This document shows, piece after piece, positions 24,927 through 36,440 of a stretch of DNA of 64,000 nt. The DNA is from Solenopsis invicta. Its lineage: Eukaryota; Arthropoda; Insecta; Hymenoptera; Formicidae. Within the stretch, counting starts at the first letter, position 1, and each line of letters opens with the position of its first letter. The stretch is from NCBI RefSeq assembly GCF_016802725.1, contig NC_052668.1, positions 11,911,001 to 11,975,000 of the forward strand. Direction: 5' to 3'. A program made the position numbers and the translations under genes. The notes under the pieces were generated by a model. It saw only the letters and a program-made list of their open reading frames with translations. It ran no database searches and was not told where the DNA came from.

Positions 24927-26100
24927 CGATTTCATTATCCTCCGCCGAAAAGCTACGTGATTCGCCGATGATATATTTGACTCGTTCGCTAATACGCCGA
25001 ATCTCGGATCGCCGTCGCCGTCGTCGCCGGATGAGAGGTGCCATGTTCCAAGCCAGGAGCCAAATTATTATCTGTAAAATTATGCCCCGAGATATATATA
25101 TATATATCGCGCACGTCCGACGTATAATTTTACGCGTAATATTTTGCGTATAAAATGTCTGTCGCACGCGACGATACGACATGACCGTAAATCTTGCCTT
25201 CTTTATCGTCGAAAGCGGTTTTAAGGGATACATCGAGGCGTTCCGCGCGGTAAGCGTAATGCCGGGCTATTAAACGTAACGGCGCTTTTGTAATAAAGAT
25301 AATGGCGAACGCAAGCAGGTGAGGTCAGGGGAGGCTCCAGCGCACCCAGGCACGACGGGGCGCTTCTTTTCCCCCGTCCGTTCCTTCTACAAGATTGGAG
25401 CCCACGCAATACCGAGAGGGGTGGTGGCGTTTGGAGGACACCGAAGACGCGACCAGAGAGAGGCTGGCTACACCACTGGCACATGCCTCGCGTCGCGTCG
25501 CGTCGTCTAGAGATGCGCACTCTGATTATTACGCGATGCTCTGAAACCGTACGCGGAGCACTCACCACTTCTTTCCGTACGAAAGTGCACGGAACGCTCG
25601 CGCGTACCAGCCACCCTTTATATGCGCCGGGGCGCACAGTATCGGATGAGGTTGATTGCACGCGTCGGTCGGTTTTACCACCGATGCACAGCGCGCGAGT
25701 ATCGTCGGCGGCGAGAGCGCGTTCGAACGTCGTAATTGGAAAACTTCGGGATTATTTTCCGACGGCCCCCTCTCCGGCACCCCCTCCCCCTTCCCAGGAC
25801 CCCGCCCCTCCGCGGATGATTTAGCCGGATTAATAAGCGCGGTATCGTTGTCCCGGGTTTCTTTAACACTTTTATATTCTCTGGAGGGGGCGCGTTCATT
25901 TCGCACTCGGATCAGAACGTTTTATCGCACGGGCATCCGGGCATGTGCACGGGCCAACGACCTATGGCCTGGAGTTTATAAGGGGGCTCCGAAGAGGGCA
26001 AGCACCGAAAATATATCTGCTATTTCGCGGAAGCTGTATAATATTAACTGAGGTATAAGATGCGCCGTGATGTATGGCTTTTGCCCCGCGTCTTTTTCCT

Positions 26101-27960
26101 TTGCGCTCGCAGAGAGCATACAGTTACTCGCGCTGTATTTATACGAAAGATAAAGAACAAACTTTTATATCTCCTGCCTGCGAGGGTATCGTACTTTGAT
26201 AATAAGTAACGCCCTTTCCCCCCGTTCCCAGCGTTCGGTGTACTTTTACCTATGCACTTGTACGCGTGCTCTGCATGAATTAATGGGGAGAATATGTGCA
26301 TACAATATATTAACGAAACAAGCCACATTATGCCGCGTAATTACTCTTATGCGGGAAGGTTAGCGATCTTCCGAGAGTTTTATTTATCTGGAAGACGGCG
26401 GTCGAAGAAGTTTAAATAGTTTATCGGTCGCTATTATTAGTGCAAGATTATGTTGCCCGTGTGAACTTCATGAGCGAGATAATGTTAGGTTCTCGCAAAT
26501 GATAATGTACGAGCGGCGTGTACGAGAGAGAAAAAGACCCCTCGAATTACTTCCGAGCGGCTTACGCGAGGCAATTTTTTTTTTATTTTTTTACGTGCAC
26601 GTCGATTCGACCGTGTCGTTTCCTTACAGTCTAGGTCATCGAGCGTGCTATGACCACAGTCGTTGAATTTGCATATAAGTTGGTTTTCAGGCTTTTCCTC
26701 GTAGGCGAGATCGCGTCTTCCCGTACGTGTTAGAGCGATGGCTTACGGAAAATGGCTCGTTTGTACCATCGGTGAGCCTCGATAATATCTTCTATAGCGT
26801 ATTAATAGAATCATTTCATGAACGAAATTCTAATTGAAGCCTTAGTTGCTCACAGAACACGTTTCACGATATCTTTTTGTTAAATGTTACAGAAATTTTA
26901 AGTGAATCGTAAGAAAAAGTAATAGAAAAATTGCTAATGAATTACGGTTTATTTAACTCCAGCTCACCGTACCAAAAGTTATGCCATGTTTTACATTTCT
27001 ATAACCTTTTTATAACATAATTTGAAGACTTGAATTAAAATTAAAAGAAAAACCATCCACGGATACGATAAGCACGAAAGTTTGAAAGAGAGACCTGATA
27101 TCTCCACGTGGCTGATTCGTAAATTTTCAGCGATTTTTTAAATATATACGTTTATTGAGTTCCAGATGGTATAAAAGCAAGTGCATATTGTGGAATTGAA
27201 AAGAATTATTTTAGTATACGCATTATTACGTATACTGTAATATTCTTTCGCCTTTTGCATATTAATGTACACACTCTTTTCGAGATTCACGAGTTTCTTA
27301 ATTACATATGCAATAACGTTTATTCATTACGACTCTTCATCCACCATTTTATATTGTTCAAATAATAACATTGTGCTCATTAGTTGTAAAATTATGATTT
27401 GCTGGTTTTTCAAAAATATCGATTTTCGATATTTCGAATAATTACATTTGAAGCTATTCATATCGCGCTTTTTTGTTAGTCTAAAGAATTAATTATAAAG
27501 CTCCACCGGTTTTTCTACTTCAAGTTTAAATTAAAAAGTTTGAGATTTTTTATTTAATGTAATTATTTTTTGCCAATTTTTGCAGTATAATTTCTTTAAA
27601 CAATTTTAGTTGCTTAAAATAAAGTAAAATATTTTTTAATCGAATTTTATCTTACTCTGAAGTATTGATTTCACATATTTTAAGCTAAAAAAATATGCTT
27701 TCTGTTTAGAGATACGAGGTTTTACAGATCCGATGTGGTGGGAAAGATAATCAAAAATAGCAATAGCGACCTAGGATTAAAATCGTTTTTGTTCCAAATT
27801 CATTTTTGTTATTAAATTAATTTTGTGTAATTGTGGTACGTTTACGTGAAAAGTTTGATCCTCTCGTAAAATGAAGATGCTGTGCGTATTTATGTTATAG
27901 TTGCGTAATGTAAGTGGATTAATTGCCAAATTAGAGAAATTTCAAAGTTGTGTTATACTT
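26101..27960. other. Non-coding DNA, AT-rich towards the right
   Basis: No gene or long open frame. 26340-26770 mixes TAAT-like and CpG motifs; 26770-27960 is AT-rich with stops in all frames. No inverted repeat found. Confidence 0.55.
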
Positions 27961-28377
27961 AAACTCCGCGGCAACTTTAAGCTGGAACTTGCGGTGCGAC
28001 GTCGACTTCGCTTAAAACCCTTCGTAGACCGGTTATCCTTTAGGCAAAATGCATGTTACACATTATGATAAGTAGAGTGAAGCAAAAGCCATCACATATT
28101 GTAGCAACTTCGTAATCCAGCGTCTAAGATGTCATTTGTTGCGAAGCGTTTTCCCCATGAAACGCGATTTATTTTAACGGCGCAGACTACGTTTTTATAC
28201 GACGCATTTTTTTTTCTTCTCTGGAATACGCTAATTCGACCTTATGCGAGAAATATCGACGACGTGAGCGACGTGACGTAACCGCAATATGGATACTACC
28301 GCGGTCAAAAATTCAATAGCTATGTCTGGCTGCGCGTTATAAGATAAAATCGATAGAATCGTGTGGCATCTCTGTTA

Positions 28378-28415
<38 letters not shown>

Positions 28416-28950
28416 AAAATAATATTCCGTATACAAGCGCGAGATCCTTTATACACAAATTCCTTTCTCCCGGAAGCGTATTCGCGAGTACGCGAAATTT
28501 CGCGACTCGCAATGAGATTCGGAATCCATGCCAGTGCCAAGCGGTCGGTCAAGTCCCCGGATTGGAAATTATTATTTTCTTATCGAGCCAATTGTGCTAA
28601 GTGCCAAGAGTATTCAGGTGACTTTATAGGGCGATTATATAACGCACGCAAATTTATTTGCCACATTAAAGGTACAATTAACACAGAGAAGTCTGCGTTT
28701 CCACGAATTTCGAAATAGATATGTGGGGGCTTTAATTATCGTTATCGAACTCTGTTCTCAACCAATTAAATTATGTTCACAAGATTGATATATAAACGCG
28801 GGATAATTATACCGTTTAACAATAATTATATCGGAACCAATAAATTATATCTGGCTAAAACCATATCCGGCTGAAAACAAAGAAGTGAGAAACTAATTGG
28901 GTACATTTGAAAACACGACGGGTAAATATCGTCGGTCAATCTGTCGAATC
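27961..28950. other. Mixed non-coding DNA
   Basis: Contains the (GA)n array at 28382-28412. Nothing else recognisable; open frames here are under 80 codons. Confidence 0.5.
28382..28412. repeat. (GA)n microsatellite
   Basis: About fifteen GA units. Confidence 0.95.
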
Positions 28951-29900
28951 ATCGATCGCAGTTACGTAATTTCATATCGAGTAAATCCCGTTAAAAAAAA
29001 AAAAAAGTCAGAGGGGGGTCCTTTTTTCAGTTTTCTCCGCGTACAGTAGCTCGGCAGCGGGATCCGGCATGCGGCAAATCGAAACGATTTGTAATATCGC
29101 GAAAGCGAGCTGCGTTGGCTGGAGGACGATCGTAAAGCTTACGACATCCATCGGACTTGAATGGAAGTGGGGCGTTTTGCGATATCGTAAAGCCGGGGTG
29201 AGAGCCAGCGGAGCGTGGCGGTAGGCAGGCGCGCCTCTATCTCGCCCCGCGCCGGTGTCCACCTCGGATCCCATGTCCGCCCGACACGGTAGCACGCCCC
29301 CGGAAACACGGGCATTAAAATTCGTACACGATCATGAGGGCGGTGTATAGCGGCGATATAACCCGGGATACCGTCGCCGCGGCTTATGGAATTCGGCACG
29401 ATCGGGCCATTAAAATCTCTCTCGAGGGGGAAGCTCCAACCCTCGCCCACCGCGCTCCTTTAACGTCCACGCTCGTGTTTTCTCTCGTATCCAGCGAGAA
29501 CCCGTGTACCCGGTGTACCTGGGAGATCGCACGTACACGCGGACACGCACGTACGGATGCACACGCCTACGTGTATTATACGTACGTACGTACGCACACG
29601 CGCCACGTTCGCACGTCCCGCGGGGAATTATCGGGAGCCGAGGCGCCGATCTGTGCCACCAATCATGATCATCCGACGCGATATCGTGATCGATGGCGTG
29701 TCTATTCTCTACCTACGCATTGCGCAGAAATCAAGTTCTATCCATCGAGATGAAGAACGCGCTCGGCGAATCCGCGGCTTTCACGTAACGCGAGTCTCTC
29801 TCTCGCGCGATCATTCCCGGCTGCACGTCGGTGTTAATAGCTCATTTGAAATATCTCTTATTAACAGATTGATAACAATTTAACGTGCGCCGCTCGTACA
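28951..29900. other. GC-rich block, possible conserved non-coding DNA
   Basis: Abrupt GC-rich island with interspersed ATTAAAA/CATTAA motifs and an ACGT-type simple run near 29575-29595. A plus-strand frame of 139 codons starts with ATG at 29334, but minus-strand frames are open across the same bases and no motif was recognised. The pattern of GC-rich sequence with scattered homeodomain-like cores resembles regulatory DNA. That is inference. Confidence 0.35.
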
Positions 29901-29979
29901 TTCTGTTCAATATGCCTGTGTTTCAACGACCGTAAAATTCATTATATGAATCGTAACTCACGTACGCGCGAGTTGTCTT

Positions 29980-30619
29980 GGTATAAGGTTGCCGATATCG
30001 CACCGGCTTGTAAATCGCACCACCTCGCGTATAAATTCAACCACGGTGCTTGTGGCACTCTTTATGGGATTATTTGAAAACTACATAATATTTTTCATCG
30101 TCCTTCATTGAACTCATCATGTTAAGAACAATAGAAATTTTGTTATTAATATTGTTATATATAAAATCAAATATAATAATCATACAGAGCATACATTGTA
30201 ACAATATTGCCATAATGTAAGTAATGTTATTGGAATATTAATGAAAAGTTATCGAAATGATTGACATTGGCGGAAATTATATTTAGTTTACGGTGTTTAT
30301 CTCCAATATTGATAAAATTATACTTATCAAACGCGTTTTTGCTAGAGAAGGAAGAATATAGCAGGAAAAGTGTCGCTTTGCCCCAGAAAGAGTGATATTA
30401 ACCATGTGGTGCGATTTGGAAGATCGGTTGCTTAAATCGCATTATTTGAAAGTTTATCAAAAATCGTCATTTAAAAATATATGACAATACATAAAATTCA
30501 GGAAAAAATAAATATGATAGGAGAAATGTTGCACTTTACTATGACGTAAGAAAATTAAAAAATATTCCTCATAATTTCTCCTTTAAGTTATAAGCCTTGA
30601 TGTCAAAAGTGGTGCGATT
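29980..30619 (+). mobile_element. Non-autonomous DNA transposon, family E, damaged shorter copy
   Basis: Aligns with the element at 54574-55433 over most of its length. The left end carries the shared terminal sequence GTTGCCGATATCGCACC. The right end stops after GGTGCGATT, so the right terminal repeat is mostly lost. Compared with the other copy it lacks about 230 bp internally. It has no coding capacity. An internal GTGCGATTT...AAATCGCA hairpin is shared with the other copy. Confidence 0.8.
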
Positions 30620-30634
30620 CTTTCTTCCTGCTTT

Positions 30635-31138
30635 TCACTTTTCTCTCTTGTGGCAATTAAAATATTCAGTTAAAATTGAGATATTTAAACAGCATTCGTG
30701 AGAATCGCTGTTTTGCATAGGATTAGGGAAGGATCCGAGGGTCCCGCGCTGTAAAACTGTAATGACTGCTTTCAGGGACCGTACGTTACTGTGGTATTTT
30801 GACGAAAGAAGCTTTGTATAATGAAGTAAATTGACGGTACCCTTTGAAACGCGCATTCCTCCGTATGTGATGCGTAAACTACATTCATCTGAAAATAAAT
30901 CGCAATTACGCGCGCTTGTCAAAAGGGACGCAAAAGACCCGCGCGATATATTCGTTTCGGTGAAAAATCTTCCTCCAAAAGCCCTGCATCCACATCGAAA
31001 TGTGTGCTCTCCGCAAAATGAACTCGGTCTCTCTGCTCTTTCACATCGCCACTGGCCGCGTCTTTCGTAGCGCGATGCAATTATCGTGTTAGTCAAAACG
31101 AAGATCAAAGATGCAGATTCCCAGGATCTCGTCGTCAT
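30635..31138 (-). other. Open reading frame, coding status unproven
   Basis: 167 codons from an ATG to a stop on the minus strand. The predicted protein would have several cysteines in the middle and near the C-terminus, no clear signal peptide, no membrane segment and no motif I recognise. The plus strand is also open over 30831-31070. By rough count one or two frames of this length are expected by chance in 64 kb. No splice-site pair or promoter supports it. Probably not a gene. Confidence 0.1.
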
Positions 31139-32500
31139 GAATGAAAGCGCACAGGTATATCCGTCACTTCCATTACTCGCCGTGTAATTTTCTCGAGATT
31201 CGTGCTTCGCGTGCGCGCGAACTCGATCGAATTATCCCTGAAAAGTAGCGCATTGCCACAACTCTCCTTTCTCTTTTGTCTCTTTTTTTTTCCCTTTTTA
31301 TACTATTTTCTATTTTTGCTTCTGACCTTTTACAAACGTCACATCGGAATTTATATACAGCAACATAGTGAGCGAGAGAAATTTTGATTCGATATTTAGC
31401 GTAGAGTGAAAGCGAATTACTGCGAAATCAAATTTTCTTCCGTCTCGCGAGAATATTGTCGACGTGTGTATTCAACATTTAAAGTTTCTCGTCCTTTGAT
31501 AATAGCGCGCGGTAATGCTTAAATACTCTAATGCCTTTCTTAAAAAGAATGCAGAATACAGAGCGTCAAGATTCGCTTAATATAAATACTTTAAGGAACT
31601 TCAAAGCATTCGTGCAAAAGGTGAACGCATTGTCGAAAGCGAGTTGCATTACTGCGACGATAAAAAGATTCATTGTCAGAGAGACTCGTATCGCTTAAGT
31701 AAGCCGATATATAAATTATGTACTCGTGTACTCACACTAGCGCGCACACGAGGGGGCAGAGACGCGGGAGATAGCAAGGCCGAGAGAAATAATTGTAAAA
31801 GAGAACGCGGGGGCGATGAGTTACGGGCGGCAACGTCGATTAATAAAGGGGTTGAAACGCAGCTGGAGCCTTGGACTGCGCCGCATGACCATCGTGCTAG
31901 CGGAAGCTAGCCGAATAAACGTTAATTCATTCGCGCCCACCGCGACCGCCGCGCGAAACCGGTGGGCTGCATACACGTATCGCGCTTTTACCCTCGCGCA
32001 CTGCCCATGCGCGCCCGACGCTTTTATCGCGCCGCCTGGTCGTGCTGTTCCTTTTACAAAGATTATTTCCCTGAATCATGGGGCAACGCCGAGCCGCCAC
32101 GTCTCTCTCTTTCTCTCCTCCCCCCCTCCCTTGCCATTTCATCCTATCAATTCGGTCATCCCTTTTGCGCGACGACGCTCCTGTTCCAGTTTCATGAATC
32201 GGGTTTGATAAATTGATATGATAAGCATTGCAGCAAGATCTTAATTTGTTAAGACAAGCTATGCTTGACTCGCGTTCCGATCCAATCCAATTTCAAGCAC
32301 GAGCTGCAGGACGGAGTGATTTATTGCATTACTTTTCTCATTATGTAATATCGCGTTTATTTAATCCTTAGAATCGCTTTTATGCTTTTATTATTAATTA
32401 CAGTACAATAATCACAGATTGTAGATTTTTATAGAATTCGTTCACGAATAATAAAATATTGTTTACAGTCGAAATGTTCGTTAACCACATTTTAACGTAA
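30641..32500. other. Mixed to CpG-rich DNA
   Basis: No confirmed gene. The minus-strand open frame 30635-31138 is described separately. 31740-32210 is CpG-rich with overlapping frames on both strands. Short A tracts occur near 32500. Confidence 0.45.
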
Positions 32501-32737
32501 AAAAAAAAAAAAAGGATAGAGGATAGTGTTTCTAGAGCACCGCACATTTTGATCCGATGATCGGATTGCCGCTGTTGCGATGCGAAAGAGCGAACGCGAC
32601 GATTCTCGTTTCCGCAGACTTTGCTGCGCTGCGTATCAATACCTCGGATCTTGTTAAGTTTCTAGCGACATCGATCAAACAATCCATCGAACTTCTATTG
32701 CTATTTGATTATCTTGGCTCTTCGATGTCAAGTAAGC

Positions 32738-32797
<60 letters not shown>

Positions 32798-33880
32798 TAT
32801 ATGTATGTATGTATGTATGTATATGTATGTATATATATACATATTGCTAACTATATTTTCTACAGCAAGGATCACTTTCCATCGAATAAAGTATCTCGCT
32901 GCTTCTCGTTTCGCGCCGACTCGGTCTTTGCTTTTCGATGATATCGAGAGGGCCAAGCTATGTACTCAGTATTAAAAGTAATATTGAATTTCACGTCCCT
33001 TTTCCAAATCCCCCATTTTGGTATAACGGGTGAGGACGCCTCTCTCGACTGAAAGCGTAGAGATTTTCCATTCTTACATAACGCCCACCAACTTCTTATA
33101 CACATAATTATGAACAATTTAAAAAGGATTATCATAATCTTCATCTCTTTTATTTTAATTTCTTTTCGATAGTGCAGAGTGCTTTAAATTCAATTTTACT
33201 CGTCAACCAGTTGTCGTGCGTGTAAGGAGCGTTGAAGAACCATCGGCGCAGATAATCGTCTGTGAATTTTAGGAAGCTCGTTTACATCTTTGTTATCATT
33301 ATTATCGCAGTTGCGAAAAACGATTATTGCGATAACGTTGCGGCGCTGTCGTAAAAGTTACTTCCTACCTCGATTGATTTTTGAATGTTTATTCCAGGCT
33401 TTATCGTATTTTATTTTCACGGTTATTATCAAGCTCCCTACACGCGATTTCCAATACTTTTTCCAACATTGAATTCGTATAAGCATTTGTTACATTTTAT
33501 TAAGTCCATTGCACCCGAAAATATTAGATTCTTATGGAAGGACTTGATATTAACAATTTACAAAATTTGTATAAGACACGTTTATTTTCTCACGCTCATT
33601 TTAAACAGAGGGACATTGGTGTAAAATTTTTAGTCCAACATTTCTTTAAGGATTTTCTCACTCTTATTTTCAGCAACGTTCTTATATCATTTTTTTTTCT
33701 TTTTTTTTTTTGGAGAAGGCACCTGTCAGCTTGAGAAAAGGAGAGAGAGTTCTTGTTCCTTGTTTTTGCATTTCTGAGAAGTGTAAAGAAGGTAAAACGA
33801 GAGAAACGGACCGAGAAGTTCGCGTAGATTAATCAGAAACACCTCTTAAGATCCGCGTCAGCGGGCGCTCTCTTGCTCAC
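32501..33880. other. Non-coding DNA with TA-rich microsatellite
   Basis: Holds the TA/TATG array. An 8-bp perfect stem (TTATCGCA and TGCGATAA) lies at 33302-33335, and T-rich runs near 33690-33712. No gene recognised. Confidence 0.55.
32741..32841. repeat. Compound (TA)n-(TATG)n microsatellite
   Basis: About 25 TA units, then TATG units and a second short TA run, about 100 bp in all. Length-variable tracts of this kind are common in insect intergenic DNA. Confidence 0.95.
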
Positions 33881-34176
33881 CGTTCTCTCCCTGTCTCGAG
33901 CTAATGGTAGAGCCACCGTTCGACAATGCTGGCATTTCTTTGTACTCGTTGTTGCTTTGTTTAATGGTTGATGAGATGGAACTTACCATGGAAAGCGCGG
34001 CGTCTACTTTTCGACGTATTACGATAGGTACGTTTGTCTCTGTCGGACACTCCGGCGAAACGCTCGCGATTGTTAGTGTGAATTCCAGAAGTCCTATCGA
34101 GCGCAGAGAACACATTGTTTTCGTCTTGAAATTGCACGGGCAGGTTTGAAAGACTGCATACGAAAGGTGAAGTCTC
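33881..34176. other. Sequence upstream of the CT/ATC array
   Basis: A plus-strand frame opens with ATG at 33904 and runs 81 codons to 34149. The minus strand is open over nearly the same span (33858-34115) with a protein-like composition. No domain was recognised. It lies just upstream of a retroposon-like 3' end, so it might be remnant of that element; this is inference. Confidence 0.3.
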
Positions 34177-34177
34177 A

Positions 34178-34200
34178 GTCTCTCTCTCTCTCTCTCTCTT
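34178..34200. repeat. (CT)n microsatellite
   Basis: About eleven CT units. Confidence 0.95.
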
Positions 34201-34210
34201 ATTTTAGCGC

Positions 34211-34247
34211 TTGAGAGGATTTGATCCTAGAGCGCTCAATAAACGGT

Positions 34248-34330
<83 letters not shown>
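34211..34330 (+). mobile_element. Possible retroposon 3' end with (ATC)n and (CT)n tail
   Basis: A hairpin (TTGAGAGGAT pairing with ATCCT...CTCAA, 34211-34239) is followed by AATAAA at 34238-34243, a 14-unit ATC array (34248-34289) and about 21 CT units (34288-34330). Many non-LTR retrotransposons and SINEs end in a stem-loop plus short tandem repeat. The body of the element is not recognised, so a plain compound microsatellite remains possible. Confidence 0.4.
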
Positions 34331-34335
<5 letters not shown>

Positions 34336-36440
34336 CTTGGAATACCTCTTAAGCATCGTGTGAGAGAACATTGCAGAGAGGACAGTGACGGTACTGTAGC
34401 TGACAATGAGATGAGCGCGGAGACTCAAAGATCGTAATACTGACTCACAGTTTCTGGTCCTGCTGATGCGTCACGACGCTTGCGGTCTCAATACCCAACC
34501 TCGAATCTATGACTCAACTGCACGATTGGGACGTCGAAACGGCGACGATCCATTCGCGCGTCGTCGATTGATCGAACGGGCACGCGCGCAAATTCCTAGG
34601 TTGGTTTCGTGTGCGCGGGAGCGAACGAAGCTCACACCGCCGGGAAGTAGAATGTCGTACATCTTCGTCTAAACATGCGCTTCGTGGAACGTGATCCTTG
34701 ACCGTAGCAAAATGGAAGTCCGAGTGAGATTCGTGGCGCCGGTGTAATCGAGAATCGGGAATCACTTCAGGTGACGACCATAGGATCCGCAACTACCCTT
34801 TGGCCCTCGTGGCCCACCATCGGAAAACGGGGCACGAGTGCTCCTGCGGGAGTTTTCGGAAAATAAAAGTGTCTGTCAGGGAAGGCGGCGGATAAGAGAA
34901 AATAAAATTGAACGGCGAGGGAGAAGCACGGGAGGAGGAGAAAAGGTAAGGGGAAAATCATGGGCCACGAAGGTGTCGGTAATCTTTTGTTATATTTATT
35001 TTCGTGTATTTGCCAGGTGATATTTGACTTTATTAAAGAAAGGGAGTGTTATTTGTCATAGCAGCCGAGCCGTCGTTTTATGTCAGCGACATTAATTTGA
35101 GTACTGGCATCGGGCTTGTGTTTTTTTTTTTTTATTTTTTTTATCTGCTCGTTCTGCGAGACGCTCGTCCGCTCTCGTCGATACGACGGGATATTGCGGG
35201 AAGCCTGGTGACGCCACTATAATTTGTAGGAACATGGCAGTAACTTTTTTTTGTCAGCTCCCCTTTACGATTGGAACGGCCGTAAACAAGTCTAATTGCT
35301 TCGCAGCTGTGCGCGACGGAGACCACGTAGAAACAATATAATCTGTCGCGGTGTTATCTTCCTCCTGTAAAAATTTTAATTTGGCGACGCCGCCGCGCCG
35401 TCGGGAAAAATGAACAGTGGAAAACAATGCATTTAACATTGATTTAATTTATACAACGGAGCCAACTCCGAAGTCGGGCAGATCGATCCCGCGAATTGGA
35501 AGAGAGCTCTTTAAAAGACCGCGCGTCATTCTGAAATTTTCGCACGTCGCTGCAAAACTAAGTTTTTACTGCTCCGCGGAACGAGATGCGCGCCTTTGTG
35601 CGGAGTGAAAATCAAAAGCGTCTCTATCGTTTTGTCAAGTATCTCGACGCGCGCGCGAAGGGACGGAGAAGGGAATCTTCCACGTCTATTCGGAATGATC
35701 ATTCGTGAGCGGCGTCTAGTGCCCATCTACCCGACGCGACGAGCGGGATGAGGTATCCACCGATAATAGTCGCTCTCTCACGCGATCTCGAATTCAACCT
35801 ATCGATCAGACGGAACGGAACGTGGTACCCGATTGCACCGAGTGCCTCGGAACGGGATTCGATCTCTCGCTTACTTTTCCTCAAACTTTCGCGAGTCGGT
35901 TGCTAGCGCAGTTGGTAGAGCGACGGGCTTATTACGCCAAGTGTTTCCCTTCCGTCTTCCCGGGCGTGATACCGCTCTCTACCCGGAGGGACCGGTGGAA
36001 AGGAGCCCGGTAAGAAACATGCTCGGCGAGACGCACCGTCGGCTATTTTTATCCCAACGGAGACGAGAGAAAAGGACGCGGCTCGTGTTACTTTGTGAAC
36101 GAAGCGCGTCGGATACGTCAGCTGATGACGTTCATGAACAGGTGGTCATCGATCGATTTGAGTAAATTGAGATCCTTATTGACGGACAACGACGGGCGCG
36201 AGGAACAGGCAAGGAAGCGTTGAAATTTCCATTGTGCGCAAGGTGATGCGTTACGTTAATAATCATTACGGTAAGAAGTATCCTCCTATTACAGTCTTTT
36301 GATACGTAAAATCTATCTGAGGAGGCCACTGACGAAACTGACTCACAATTAAATTCTACGATACTGCCTCAAGAAACTTTAAATGAAAACATCCGATTAT
36401 ATTGAACAAGCCGTTGTTATCTGAATAGGTATTACATCGC
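34331..36440. other. CpG-rich mixed DNA
   Basis: No gene recognised. GC-rich with overlapping short frames on both strands. T-rich run at 35120-35140; CpG pentamer-like GCCGCCGCGCC near 35388. The tRNA-like segment at 35898-35975 is listed separately. Confidence 0.45.
35898..35975 (+). other. tRNA-like (SINE-head) sequence, degenerate
   Basis: TAGCGCAGTTGGTAGAGCG at 35904-35922 fits the A-box/D-arm of a tRNA gene. A weak B-box-like GGCGTGATACC lies about 50 bases downstream. The anticodon and T stems do not fold properly and the T-loop consensus is missing, so this is not a functional tRNA. It may be a tRNA-derived SINE head or chance. Confidence 0.2.

Larger units (their letters stand above)
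22091..26100. other. CpG-rich block with dense CT arrays
   Basis: CpG-rich, pyrimidine-rich in places, with three long (CT)n arrays, one (GA)n array, GCC/GTC trinucleotide runs at 24647-24671 and 25011-25030, and GCGCC repeats near 24300 and 24434. Many frames are open simultaneously on both strands; the longest (22123-22680, 185 codons) starts with TTG and runs through simple sequence. No exon can be supported. The composition would fit a promoter-proximal region or large 5' untranslated exon, but this is inference. Confidence 0.4.

Noticed and set aside
29334..29753. 139-codon frame starting with ATG
   Set aside because: Minus-strand frames are open over the same bases and the C-terminal half is ACGT-type simple sequence. 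No motif.
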